Assembly (NCBI GenBank): GCA_023374045.1
Contig: CM041776.1
Span: 321,619,925-321,683,924 of the forward strand
DNA: 64,000 nt
Reading direction: 5' to 3'
Source: Limonium bicolor
Lineage: Eukaryota > Streptophyta > Magnoliopsida > Caryophyllales > Plumbaginaceae
Shown: one piece after another, positions 1-11,786 of the stretch
Layout: each line of letters starts with the position of its first letter
Position numbering within the stretch: the stretch's first letter is position 1
The notes under the pieces: generated by a model
Seen by the model: only the letters and a program-made list of their open reading frames with translations
Told to the model about the DNA's origin: nothing
Databases searched by the model: none
Translations under genes and position numbers: made by a program

Positions 1-368
1 AGTAATGACTTGAAAACTATGAAATGATAAAAAGTTCTAGGGAAATTTCATCAAATATCCTCGAGGTTTGAACGAATTTCACCAACTATTCTTACCTTTT
101 ACAATTACTATGAAATACTCTTTAAGTTTAATTTGCATTACGAACTATCCTGCGTTCAAATTCTGATATAGTATATTTTAAATATTCCAATTTTACCTTC
201 TACTACGTGCCCCAGCAATAATGTTAAAGGTATATAGTCAAACATTTTTTTAGAAAAATGTATCAAATTAAAATAGACATTACAAAAACAATTATTACTC
301 ATATAAATTGTAAACTATTTTTGAAAAATTACTAAAATTATAAAAACTATAAAAAATACATAGCATAT
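1..368. other. AT-rich DNA, no gene seen
   Basis: This stretch has no supported coding region. It may be the left flank or interior of the old CACTA element whose right end is near 8201. I could not find a CACTA left terminus here, so the element may begin upstream of the window. Confidence 0.5.
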
Positions 369-376
369 ATTATAAT

Positions 377-546
377 CAGTGGCGGAGCCAAAGGGGGACT
401 AGGGGCACTAGCCCCCCGAAACTTTTGAAAATTTGTCAAATATCTTTATAAAATTTTAAAAAATATAAAAATGACATAATATTTTAAAGTATGATAGTGT
501 CAAAAAAAATTTTGCCCCCGAAACAAAGCTGCTGGATCCGTCACTC
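377..546 (+). mobile_element. hAT-like MITE, 170 bp
   Basis: The ends are imperfect inverted repeats (CAGTGGCGGA at the left, TCCGTCACTC at the right). The element is flanked by a perfect 8-bp direct repeat ATTATAAT at 369-376 and 547-554. An 8-bp target duplication is typical of hAT transposons. It has no coding capacity. A related copy lies inverted at 48973-49146. Confidence 0.88.
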
Positions 547-554
547 ATTATAAT

Positions 555-1426
555 CATAAAAGTCTAAAAATAAAAGAAGAAGAAAAAAGTAGGGCTACAG
601 AGATAAAGAGATGGTAAAAGAGAAAAATAGAGAAAGTTTATTGTAGATGAGAGAGAGATAAAAGAGAATCAAAGTAAAGTAAAAAGAATAATAAGTAGAC
701 ACATAAATAGACTTGAAATAATGGGAGGATAGTGAAAGGGTTGGTAGAGAGAGGGGGAAGTGGAGAGAGTATTGAAAGATAGGCAAGAGAGAGAAAAAAT
801 AGTGCATAGAGTTTTTCAGTTACATATGTGTAGTTGATGTTCGGGGCAATTTGCAGGGCACATATTGAGGGGAGGAGTTCATGTGCAGCAGGAGTTTTAC
901 TTGCTAAACAACAAAATAACTGACACTTTGCTTAGAATCTAAAAATGATAATTCAATACATGTGTTCATTAATTAATGATACAGATCTTTTTACAATAAT
1001 TCACATTTAGTATTTTAATGATACAACTTTAATAGACGAGGCTCTTAATTATAATAAAATTAATATTATTTTGAAAGTTCTTAATTTTAACTTTTATTAT
1101 GTAGACATAATATTATGTATTTTTTATTAGATTATTATTTACGAGAAAAATTTGTAGAATATAGTTTATATCATATAAATATTATTGAATAATTTACTAT
1201 ATTTAATAAAGTAATCACATGAGGTTTGAAATATAAGTATAAAAAGGAAATAATTGTTTGTTTTAATCATAATTACTTTTTAATAAGACTATATTTATGT
1301 TAAGATAGTTTAAACAAAATTATAATAGCATTTTAAGAAAGAAACCTATACTAATGGAATATGAAAAAAAGGGACAGGAATGACTAGAGGGCTATCACTA
1401 AGATAAAACCAAGGAGTGGCTTGGAC
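555..1426. other. AT-rich and purine-rich spacer, no gene seen
   Basis: About 570-810 is rich in AGAGAGATAAAAG-type purine runs, and the rest is AT-rich. Open frames here are low-complexity (serine/leucine/phenylalanine-rich) and have no recognisable domain. It probably belongs to the old CACTA-type element. Confidence 0.5.
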
Positions 1427-1585
1427 ATGTCCGAGTCAATAACATATGAAGACGGTGTACAACCACTACAAGATGATGTTGAAACCACCAATCAAATTCG
1501 GGATTCTTTGGTTGATGATGATGGACCCATTGACTTGGTGGACACTATAAATGTTGAAAATACCTTAATTCGTGATTTCGAATAA
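1427..1585 (+). pseudogene. 52-codon acidic ORF, possible C-terminal relic of a CACTA transposase ORF
   Basis: A short open frame starts with ATG at 1427 and ends at TAA 1585. The predicted peptide is acidic (DDVETT, DDDGPIDLVD) and has no domain that I recognise. It lies about 110 bp upstream of the PttA-like gene on the same strand. This is where CACTA elements usually hold the acidic tail of the TNP2 ORF, so I infer such a relic. It could also be chance coding. Confidence 0.3.
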
Positions 1586-2064
1586 CCGTTTTGATGTATG
1601 ATGTTATTTTTGTTACCTTATTTCATTATGATAAATACCAATGATTAATGTGTCATTATGCGAATAGTGATTGTTTATTTATTTTTTTACAGTCATGGTT
1701 GGAGGTAGGAGTTTTTTAAGAGTAGGATCAAGGGCAAATAAAGGCAGGGGGCCGACTACACGGGGTAACTCTTCTCCTCAGGACCCCCTTGAGGAAATCG
1801 CAAGGTCCCCTTCACAAGCCTCACAAGGGGATTCAACTCAGAGAAGAATGAGAACGCCTATAGAGTCTACTCAAGTCCCAGAGACCCAAGCGTTAGAGGA
1901 AGATAATGATCACACTCACACTACTTTGAATCCTATTGGAAGATGCACCTCTGATACAACAAATCACACCACCCCCAATGCTTCACATGATGTTAATGGC
2001 AGCGGATGTGGAGACCGCCGCGCTTATGTCACCGTTAGTGAAGAGTACGTATAACCAATATTTA

Positions 2065-3572
2065 GGGTGTGTTCACTTCACGTGACGGAAACGGAATGGA
2101 ATCAGGAAAGGGAATGGAGGGGAAAGGAAAGGGATTCCCTTTGATTAAAAAGTTTGTTTGGTTTTAACAGAGAAACGGCATAGAATTATGCATCATTCCC
2201 TTTGTTGTTGTTTGGTTTTGAATATAAGGGAATCACAATTTTCTTCAAAAAAAATTTATACTTAGTAATAATTTTAGTTTCCAAATCTCAAAATGATCAT
2301 CCATGTTCATTCATTTCATAAACATATTGATAATTAAACAAAATATAAATTAGAAATAATCTTAATTATATATTCAATAAAAATATAAACACTTTAATCA
2401 AAATAAAAATTATTAATTAATTATATCAAAATTATGTTATAATTCAAAAATATTTGCAATATATTATAGATATTTATCTAATACATACATTACATAATGT
2501 TTAATATTTTAAGAATAAGTTTATATGTTAATATCTTGTTTTATATTCTCAATATCTTTTGGTATTAGCGTAAATATTTTAGTTCACATTTAATTATGTA
2601 ATATTTTGTTTACTTATTAATATTTTCAATAATATAAGGTTATTAAAATAAAATAATAACATTTTTATTAAAGTGAACTGTTTATGATAATGAAATAATT
2701 AATAATGACTATACTTAATTTTTAGTACTTACTACCTCCGTCCCATTTTGACCTTCCTGTTTACTTTTTGGCACGTTTTTTCCACTTCAATATTTAACAT
2801 ATAAATACATTAGTTTTATGAAATTAAGTTTTGCATTATGTAGTTTATCACATAAAGAATCAATAATAAAACTTAGATTTGTGAAATTTTATTATCTTAT
2901 ATGTTAAATATTGAAGTCAAACGACATGCCCAAATAGTAAATAAGACGGTCAACAAGGGACAGAGGGAGTATAATATAGTCATTTATTTCATATTAGTAA
3001 GTTTTTTAAAAGTTTTATGGTATAACTTTTAAATCCAAATTTTTAAAAAAGTTGTTTGAATATTATTATATGTAGTATTTAATAATATATATATATATTA
3101 AATAGAAATATTTAGTATAAGAAAAATAACTAAATGAATCATTGTAAATATTTTATTTAAGATACACCATCTAACATATTTGCTCATACATAAATTGTTT
3201 ACTTTTGATTTTTATTTAAGTACATGTAAGCATACTTAATTTGTAGATTAATATATTTATTATTAATTAATTATAATTGAAACTTGAATAAGGATCATAT
3301 TTCATATTTATATATTTTTAATTCTTAAAACATTTATTTAAATTAAACATGCTTGAAATAACGATGATGAGTTACGTAGTGGGAGAGAATGATGGAAAAG
3401 GAAGGAAAGGGAATACTATTCCCCATGATTTTAGGGGGAATGGGAAAGAAGGGAATTAGGGGTTTTCAAAACTGAAAAGTGGGGAAAGGTAATCATTAAA
3501 AATTAAAAACAAACCATCACAAAGAGAATGATTCCCTTTCCCTTTCCCAAATACCCCCAAGTGAACACACCC
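2065..3572. mobile_element. PIF/Harbinger-like (Tourist-type) MITE, 1.5 kb
   Basis: The terminal inverted repeat is GGGTGTGTTCACTT at the left and AAGTGAACACACCC at the right. It is flanked by the 3-bp duplication TTA at 2062-2064 and 3573-3575, as expected for PIF/Harbinger. Both subterminal regions are rich in GGGAATGG/CCCTTTCC. The interior is AT-rich and non-coding and contains a Stowaway insertion. It sits in an intron of the PttA-like gene. Confidence 0.85.
2732..2969. mobile_element. Stowaway (Tc1/mariner) MITE nested in the Harbinger-like MITE
   Basis: The ends are CTACCTCCGTCCCA and GGGACAGAGGGAG, the classic Stowaway inverted repeat, with TA target duplications at 2730-2731 and 2970-2971. 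Its length of 238 bp is usual for the family. It is a nested insertion, so it is younger than its host MITE. Confidence 0.9.
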
Positions 3573-3662
3573 TTAATGTTTATGTCCATAATCTAAATTT
3601 TTTTTGCATTAATTGTTATGTTTCCTTACTAGTCAAATACATGACATTTGCTACCTTGTCAT

Positions 3663-4157
3663 TAGGGGTGTCAAAATCGGGTTTCGGGTCGGGTTGAGCT
3701 CAACCGAACCGAAAATGGTTTAGGTCAACCCGAACCCGACCCGAACCCAGAGCGGGTTATATTTCTTCAACCCGAACCCGCAGCGGGTTGACCCGAACCT
3801 GACCCGTTTTTTTTAAAAAATCTTTTATTTTTAAAATTTAGCATTATACAATAAATAAATAAATTTTATTATTAATTAATTATGATGTACTATATTTAAT
3901 CATAAATTACTGATTAAATATTTATTTTAGTCATAAATAAATCATTAAATATTAATTTTAGTCATTAAATAACATATTTTCTATTTTTTTATTTAATTTT
4001 TTCGGGTTACGGGTTAGCGGGTTCAACCCGAACCCGGAGCGGGTTTTAGTGACCCAACCCGAAAATATTTTCGGGTCAAAAATCTCAACCCGAACCCGGC
4101 TTTTTACGGGTCGGTTTCGGGTCGGATTTCGGGTTCGGGTCAAGATTGACATCCCTA
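3663..4157. mobile_element. hAT MITE with TAGGGGTGTCAA ends
   Basis: The left end is TAGGGGTGTCAA and the right end is TTGACATCCCTA. A perfect 8-bp duplication CTTGTCAT flanks it (3655-3662 and 4158-4165). The interior is packed with CGGGTCGGGTT/AACCCGAACCCG motifs near both ends around an AT-rich core. It interrupts intron sequence of the PttA-like gene. ORFs in it are repeat artefacts. Confidence 0.9.
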
Positions 4158-5802
4158 CTTGTCATGATGTCATCAATCTTTCTTACACTGCTTTGAGACA
4201 AAGTGATTTGCTGAGGGTTGTAGCTGGAAAACTTTGACTGAAGCTCAAAAATGACATTACTTTGATGAATTTAAGGTACTTTATCTGTATAGGTGCTTGC
4301 TCTATTTTGTTGTAAATAATAAATGGATATTGATATTTTAATGTGTTTTAATAATATGTTGTAGAATCTATTTCATTGGGATCTAGAAGATGAGACAATT
4401 GTGTATAGAAACTTTTGTGCACTTGCTTCCAAAAGGTACTCAGATACACTCAACAAAATGGAGAGAAACAATAAACCAAGAAGAACTATGAGCCCTGGGA
4501 TCTATAGAAGTTGGGAGGAAATGTGGCGTACCCCCAAGTTCAAGATGATTAGTGAGACAAACTCCAAGAACCGTAGGTCAAAGCATGCACCTGGGGCTAG
4601 CATGTCTAACCATGCGTGCGGCTCACGCTGTATTTTGGATCATAAAGTTGATTTGGTAAGTTGTTTAATGTTTGCTAGAATTGCTATTTGAGTTGAATAT
4701 TAGTTCAATAGTGTTGTAAGTGTTGATCATTCAATGGATATTTGTCGTGGAACAATCTGTTGTCCACTTTGAGTGGAATTGTGGATTGAAATTATGTATT
4801 AGGAAACTTGAAAACAGGGAGTTATGGTAAAAAAAACGGGGGAGATGTTGCCAAAAAATTTTCAAAAGTCTAACTTGACTCCCACATGTCTATACATGTT
4901 TAATTATGACATTTTGTGTGACATTGGTTAGTTTAATATTTAATTTACATTATACAGACTCGGAATAATGGTGGGTGGAACCTACACCCTATGAGCTTTT
5001 TGTATACACTCATTCCACGAAGGACGAACGAGGTCATATTGTGTCTGTTCGTCAGAAGGCTGGAGACTATTCTATAAGTATTCCACTGTATCTGGCATCT
5101 ACAAATTTTATAACAAGAAGTTCTAACTAATTATTTGTTATGATTGATGTAGGAGACATATGAACAAATGCTCAAAAATGCTACTCAGGCTGCAGCAAAT
5201 AATTATGAAGAAGGCATATCTGAGAATGTAGAAGTTGATCCTTTAAAGATTTTTTATGATGCAGTAAAGGGTGAATCAGCTAAGAAAATGGTCTACGGAT
5301 TGAGTGGCTGTGCTTCAGAGTATTATCATGACTCCTGTAGAAGCTCTGTCAGGTACCGTAAACGTGTTGCTGGCGTTGATCAAGCCATATATGAGAAGAT
5401 GAGGTATGAGATAGAGGCAGAGATGACTCGGAAATTTGATCAAGCCCGTCGGGACTACGAAGAAAAGATCATGGTGAATGTGCAGAAAATGGTTCAGTAG
5501 CAATTGACATAGATGATGCATGGTGGCTCACGGGATGGAAGCTCAGGTAACTACAGCCAAACACGGGATGCAAGCTCGGGTAGCTATTCTCGTGTCATCT
5601 TTCAAAAAATGTCAATATAATTAGATCAATGTTTGCTATGTTATCTTAGTGAACAAGATTTAGGACTTTAGTTTCATATTTAGAAGTGTTTGAGCATAAT
5701 CGCATGTTATCAATGATTGTGGTAATGTGTAACTTTTGTGCTTGGGTAGAATTTGCGAAGTTTTTGACAGATTCTATAAGTATAAATATGTTATATATTT
5801 TA

Positions 5803-7057
5803 GGGGAAATTCACGGGATACAACTAAAAGTTTGTTAATTCACAAAATACCACAGTTTTTAAAAAAGTTTTCCAGATACCACAAAAAATAAATTTAATTC
5901 ACCAGATTCCATAAATTACTAACCCAAAATTTTTTAAGACCAAAATTCTCCTACTTGTTAAAAACATAGTTCACGGTATACTACATAAATATTTTTAATT
6001 CACAAGATACCACAACATTTATTAAAATATATTAAAAAAAGTAAAAAATAATAAAATATTGCAAGTTTATTAATATATAGGTTGAAATTTTATAAAATTA
6101 AAAATACCAACTATATAATTATAAAATTACTAAAGAATAAAAAAATTATAAAAAATTAAAAATACCAAGTAGTTAAGAGAATGATTATCCAGATTTGTTA
6201 TTGGTTAAAATTTGATAAAATAAAACAACCGCATATAATTAAAAATTTTATACTATAACATCATTTTTCACATTTTAATTCAAAACAAAAATTAATAAAC
6301 ATATGCTGAAAAAGTAACCGTAAAAATTAATGTTCATCATATAAGGGTTAAAATTGAAAAATAAAAAATACCATATACATAATAAGAAAATCTGTAAAGA
6401 AATATACAAAGTATAATATATTAGTGAAGCACAAAATTGAAAAAAAAAAAAAAAAACAGTAAAGAGAATGATATTTAATTTTTTATAATTTACTTTATAT
6501 AAATTTAATTTATAATAATATTATTTTAAATTACTTAAAACACTCTGATTAAAAATATTATAAAATTTGAATTATCATTCTTTTAACTATTTTTTTATTT
6601 TTAATTAAGTTTTTTATCTTTCAAATTATATATAGTATTTTTATATTTTTTGAAAATTTTAATTATATATGCGGTTTTTTTATTTTATCAAATTGTAACC
6701 AATAAAAATTTGGTTAATCATTCTCTTAACTACTTGGTATTTTTAATTTTTTTATAACTTTTAATATTTTTTAGTAATTTTATAATTATATATTTGATAG
6801 TTTATTATTTTTTACTGTTTTAAGTATATTTTAATGAATGTTGTGGTATCTTGTGAATTTAAAATATTTATGTGGTATACCGTAAACTATGTTTATTAAC
6901 AAGTAGGGGTATTTTGGACTTAAAACAATTTGGGTTAGTAATTTGTGGTATTTGGTGAATTGAATTTATTTTTTGTGGTATCTAGAAAACTTTTTTAAAA
7001 ACTGTGGTATTTTGTGAATTAACAAACTTTTTAGTGGTATATGTATTGAATTTTCCC
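5803..7057. mobile_element. MULE-like fold-back element with very long inverted repeats
   Basis: The left arm (from 5803) and right arm (to 7057) are inverted copies over several hundred bases, sharing for example CACAAAATACCACAG, AACAAGTAG and a TTAAGAGAATGATT block. Together they make nearly the whole 1.25-kb element a palindrome. The flanks TATATTTTA (5794-5802) and TATATTTCA (7058-7066) agree at 8 of 9 positions, which fits the 9-bp target duplication of Mutator-like elements. It has no coding capacity. Confidence 0.7.
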
Positions 7058-7253
7058 TATATTTCATCCTATTTAGATATTTTATTTCTCAATTTCATTT
7101 TGGTATACATAAATAAAAAAGTTATAAAAAATCATATCTATTGATAATGATAATAATTATAGGTAATTAGTTGAATAAGTATTATACAATTACAAAATGA
7201 AATAAATTTACTATATTTAAAATAAATAATAACATAAGAGAGAGGAAATAGAT

Positions 7254-7828
7254 TTGGGGTAAGCAAACAAGGCGGTTATTTTGGATAACCGAAATAACCG
7301 TTCTTTTTAGGACTCAATCACCGTATTTTTTAACCGTTTTATAAAAGTTCGGTTATTTTGGTTAAAACAGTTATCCGTAATAAAGTACGGTTCGATTAAC
7401 GTATATTGAAATTCAAACTTCGGTTATCTGTAATAACTGAACTTTTATAAAAGTATTTCTATAAATTTTTTTCCCTTAACCTAATAATTTTATCTAATAT
7501 TTTACTACTCATCACTCAATTAGGTTTAGGTTTTGATTATTTCGGTTAATTCAGAAAGTTTGGTTTTTTGTTATTTTAGGAAGTTCGGTTATTTCGGTTA
7601 ATTTAGAAAGTTCGGTTATTTCGGTTATTTTAGAAACTTCGGTTATTTCGGTTATTTCAGAAACTTCGGTTATCGGGCGGTTAGCAGTTATTAGTGTAAC
7701 ATAAAAAACAGTTATCGATTAAAACAAATATTAGTATTAAATTCGGTTATAACCGAAATAATCGAATTCTGTACTTTATTTTAAACTTCGGTTAACAGAT
7801 ATCCGTTTTAACCGTTTACTCACCCCTA
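7254..7828. mobile_element. hAT MITE rich in CGGTTATTTCGGTTA repeats
   Basis: The left end is TTGGGGTAAGCAAAC and the right end is GTTTACTCACCCCTA, imperfect inverted repeats. A perfect 8-bp duplication AAATAGAT lies at 7246-7253 and 7829-7836. The interior carries many CGGTTATTT and AACCGAAATAACCG units, including a short tandem array near 7590-7670. It is non-coding and sits just inside the subterminal region of the old CACTA-type element. Confidence 0.88.
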
Positions 7829-7859
7829 AAATAGATATGAAAATTCTATCTTTAATATT

Positions 7860-8201
7860 GATACTGGATATGGGTATTGAGACGAAATTTATTCCTTCTC
7901 CAATTGAGATGGAATATAGACGAAAATATTCGTTTTAAAACTTTGGGTGGGGTTATACAATTCCGACTCTATTGGGGACAAAATTATTCCGTCTCTATCT
8001 TGCCTTCATTTAAGAAATAAAGACGGAATAAGTCGTCTCAATTCCGTCGTTGTTTAAGACAGATGTGTGATTCCGTCTCCATTTTATTTTACGGCGAACC
8101 GTATAGAGACGGAACAAATTTGTTGCCATTCAGTCTCTAAACCCGTTAGAAATGGAATATAGATAGAAGTGTCCATCTCTAAATACTTTTTTTTAGTAAT
8201 G
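7860..8201 (+). repeat. Subterminal repeats and right end of an old CACTA-type element
   Basis: Motifs of the form GAGACGGAAT or ATTCCGTCTC recur in both orientations about ten times between 7880 and 8180. The array stops at TTTTTTTTAGTAATG, which differs by one base from the usual CACTA right end (…AGTAGTG). Together with the upstream PttA-like gene this suggests the right end of a degenerate CACTA element. The left end was not found. Confidence 0.55.
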
Positions 8202-8283
8202 TTTTAACTTTTGTTGTACTGAGTTTATTAGCATTGGCGTATGTACAAACCTTTGATGGTAACAAATCACACCCACTTACAGT

Positions 8284-9022
8284 TAGGGGTGTCAATTTTT
8301 ACCTAACCCGATAACCTAACCCAAACCCAACCCGTAAATAGTAGGTACGGGTTAAGATTATTGACCCATTTAATTTTTGGGTCTGGTATGAGTTACCTAT
8401 TAAATATATGGGTTGGATATGGGTTAAGGGTCCTAACCCGAATTCTACCCGACCGTTTACTTAATTTAATTAAAAATAAATAAATAAATAAATATGTATA
8501 TATTTTACTTGGCGAATAATTCTATAACCACTGGTATAATAGCAAATAAAAATACTATCACTTCTTTAAACCCACACAAATAATAATTTTATAAATCCAA
8601 ATACATTCTCTAGGCCATCTATAAACACCATTCACTCTTTGTTTGAAAACCTAAATACTATGTCAATCATTAGTCGGGTAAACTCCTCCGTTCACACTAT
8701 TTCATCTGCACAAATAACGGCTATGGGTTGAGATTATTGACCCATTTAACAGAATGTTGACATTTGAAAAAATGGTACACAATCATTCAAAATAAATGAC
8801 CGTCATATGCACGCTTTTACGGACGATTGATCATTCTGTTAGGAAAAACAAATATATTTGTATTTAAACGGGTTAAACGGGTCGGGTTTGGGTTCAATGA
8901 TTTTATATGGGTCGGGTATGAGTTGAAAATTTGTAAGCCGATTATTTTTTGGTCGGGTATGGGTCAATACAATTTTAATCGGGTTGGGTATGGGTGAGCT
9001 TCAACCCGAATTGCCACCTGTA
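8284..9022. mobile_element. hAT MITE, 739 bp, TAGGGGTGTCAA family
   Basis: It begins TAGGGGTGTCAA and is flanked by a perfect 8-bp duplication CTTACAGT at 8276-8283 and 9023-9030. The right terminus has diverged (GCCACCTGTA). The subterminal regions are rich in ACCCGACC/GGTCGGGTATGGG, as in the copies at 3663-4157 and 27759-28335. Confidence 0.88.
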
Positions 9023-9030
9023 CTTACAGT

Positions 9031-9540
9031 AAAGTGGTATCTTGTCGAATTTCTATAAGAGATACAACATAATCGTTATTTTTGAAGAAAGTGTTATCTT
9101 TCGACAATTATCAATATAAGGGTAGTTTAGTCTTTTTCCAAGGATATTAGTAAAGCAATTAACATAAATTAGGACAAAAAATGTATTTGGTGAATTAAGT
9201 AAAATCTATGACCCTTTGTAATTTTAAAAACACAGTAATGTATCGAGAATTAAGCAAATACTCATTGGGATTTTGTGAAATTTCCATATATTTGTTACAA
9301 AATATTGTTGTGAACTGTAAATTAATATTTATAATTGTAGTATATAAAACGTTAAATGCACTGCACGTAACTTAACTAACTTATTTGCAAAACTGTCATA
9401 CTACACACACAATTTTTAAAACAACTACAAATATTCTAGTGCAAAACAACCATCAGATTATATTGCAAAATTGCCATACAGAATAGCTGCCAGAATATGC
9501 TACAAAACATCTAAAAAACAATGCCAAACAGGTTGGAACT
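9031..9540. other. Spacer with decayed fold-back-like sequence, no gene
   Basis: Short stretches such as GTGGTATCTTGTCGAATTTC and ATTTTGTGAAATTTCC recall the arms of the fold-back element at 5803-7057, so part of this may be a decayed relative. No coding region is supported. Confidence 0.4.
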
Positions 9541-10299
9541 TTTAGGGTTTGCCAATGATGACTCAATCCGCGTGCAAATTGAGTTGATTACTAAATGCTG
9601 GTGTGGAGGGTGATTTTTCGGTATGAGGGGGGGTCTATCTAAATATGGTTCTGACTGAGAAGCCTAGATCCTAAAATGCCATTCTGTGGAGGAAAACCCA
9701 TTATTCATGGCAGCCCTCAAATACCTACTAAATCGTCCATCTTTCCCAGAAAGCATAAGGGAGAATGCAAGGGTGCACTACACCCGTTCTCAATGGGCTC
9801 CACGCGGACTTATGCCCTAAGGGCGGAAATTGACTAGAGTCGCCACCTAGTTTGACATATGATAACTAGGGGAAAGGAATGAGGGTTCTAAGAACCGTTG
9901 GTTGACTCTGAAATTGTTCCCTATGGATAGGACTTATTTGGTCATGTCAGAGATTCCGTGTTGGATTCGCACTGGGTTACACCCCTCAGAAGTGGCAACG
10001 ACCACGACTTCGGATTGGTGCCCGAGGAAACCTCGATCTCCAATTGTCGGGATTGCCTTCTTTCAAAATCTTATTAGAGAGATTCAATTTAAAGCCAAAG
10101 GATAGGATTGAGTGTGGACTGAAGACAAAGATTTCCAAGAGTTTGGAGAAATAGGCTGGTCTTGAAATATTGGTCGGACAAATTGGTTTGATGTTGAGAG
10201 GTTTGAGGTTGTTTCGACCTTCACGAGTTAAAAGGATCGGAAGTTTGAGGAAAAAAGGCATTTTGGTTATTATATATTTTATTTTTTAGTTAAGGGGTG

Positions 10300-10550
10300 T
10301 TTGGATCATTTGCTGGAGTTAAGGAGTTTTTGGTCATTTTGTAGAGCTTAGGGGTATTTTGGTCATTTTGTAGAGCTGAGGGTATTTTGGTCATTTTGTA
10401 GAGCTTAGGGGTATTTTGGTTATTTTGTAGAGTTGAGGGGTATTTTGGTCATTTTGTAGAGCTTAGGGGTATTTTGGCCATTTTGTAGAGCTGTGAGGTA
10501 TTTTGGTCATTTGTAGAGCTGAGGGGTATTTTGGTCATTTTGTGAGTTGG
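10300..10550 (+). repeat. Tandem array, about 29-bp unit
   Basis: About eight imperfect copies of a unit resembling AGGGGTATTTTGGTCATTTT followed by GTAGAGCTG. Copies differ by point changes and small deletions. It lies inside the large LTR-like block. Confidence 0.9.
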
Positions 10551-11786
10551 GAGGTGTTCGATTCTTTGGTGAATTGAGGACTATTTCGTGTTTATAAAGT
10601 TTGGATTTTAGAATGGTCAAATTTTTGAGGTGATTTAGGAAGTCGAAAGTGTTGATGGAGTATGAAAGAGGATATTGGTTTACAGGTGTTCGGGTTTTGA
10701 GAATGTTTCAGGTTTCTGATCAATAAGGTTGTTCGGGGGTATTTAAGAATAAAGGGTCCTATGTTAGTAAGACTGGTGACTTCGAGTTGCTTAAGAAAGG
10801 ATTGAGGAGTGCTTATGGGTTAAAGCTCTAATGAAAGGATTGGATTGATTTGTTCAGATTTGTCTCTCTTAAAATTTTAAAACCAAAAATCATTTTTGTT
10901 GAAAAGGGCGGATAATCCCGAGGGATTACCCTATGTACCCCCTCGAACACGACACTTAATTAATAGTAAGTGCCGAGGCTCGAAAGATGGGCAATGAAGT
11001 TATGTCGAAAATAGGATTTAGAGAAAACCATGAATGAGATGTTGTCGGTCAAACCCTGATAACGTCTCTAACTCCCGGTTTAAAACATTAAAAGCTAAAA
11101 ACACAGAAATCGAATGGAAGGAGTTAGACGATTCTAAAATCCCGGCTGCAACTAGGAAGGTCGTTACTTCCCTAGCACCCTCCCTTGTAAAAATCTAGGC
11201 TGCAATTAGGGGAGGTTTGTCACCCTAATGCCCCGCCTAAGGAGATTCAGACTGCGACAAGGGAGGTTATGACCCCAGTGCCCCGCCTCGGATTTTTATC
11301 TTGGGAAGGGAGAACAAGTGATGTTCTAACCATGGAGGAAATGTTTTGAAGGGGTTAGACATTTCTTGCTCCCCGAAAACGGTTTATTTGAGTTGAAAAC
11401 TGAGTTGGAAAACTATTGAAGTCGTTCGGAATTCTCTGTAAAGAAACGCTGATTTTGAGAAATGTTTTGGGAGAAAACTTTCTATATATGTGAGAAGAAC
11501 TTTCTGCAGTTGAGAAGAGTTTTCTGTGATGTGAGAAAAGTTTTTCCTTAAAAATTCTACAAAATAGTTTCTTTTGAAAACTTGAAGAAATTTGGATGAA
11601 ATAGTTGTTTGAAATCTAGGAAGATAGATTTTTGGGTTGTGGATTTTTAATGGAATTTACAAATTGGGTTTGAGTTGAAAGGAATCAGTTTTAAAAAATG
11701 AATTAGGTTTGATTTGAATTTTGGTTTGACTTGTATTGGAAGATGAGCCGGGTCAAAGTTCGAGTTGAAGTAAGGTTGGTCAATGC

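Larger units (their letters stand above)
1695..5500 (+). pseudogene. PttA/En-Spm-type plant transposase gene, decayed and split by MITEs
   Basis: Exon-like blocks on the plus strand fit the plant Ptta/En/Spm transposase family. Block one (1695-2054) begins MVGGRSFLRVGSRANKGRGP, a basic N-terminus. A block ending at 4274 reads TEAQK, a stop, then HYFDEFK before a GT donor. Block 4366-4655 holds WEEMWRTPKFK, a NSKNRRSKHAPGASMSNHACGS-type core and LDHKVDL before GTAAGT. Block 4971-5077 reads PTPYELFVYTHSTKDERG. The last block (5154-5500) starts after an AG and holds NYEEGISENVEVDPLKIFYD and a charged coiled-coil-like tail. The intron after the first block holds a Harbinger-like MITE and a hAT MITE. 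There is an in-frame stop, and one donor reads ATAAGT instead of GTAAGT. The family binds CACTA terminal or subterminal DNA; this copy is probably non-functional. Confidence 0.75.

Noticed and set aside
10300..10550. Possible CRISPR-like or satellite array
   Set aside because: Units are directly adjacent with no unique spacers, and this is plant nuclear DNA; it is a short minisatellite.
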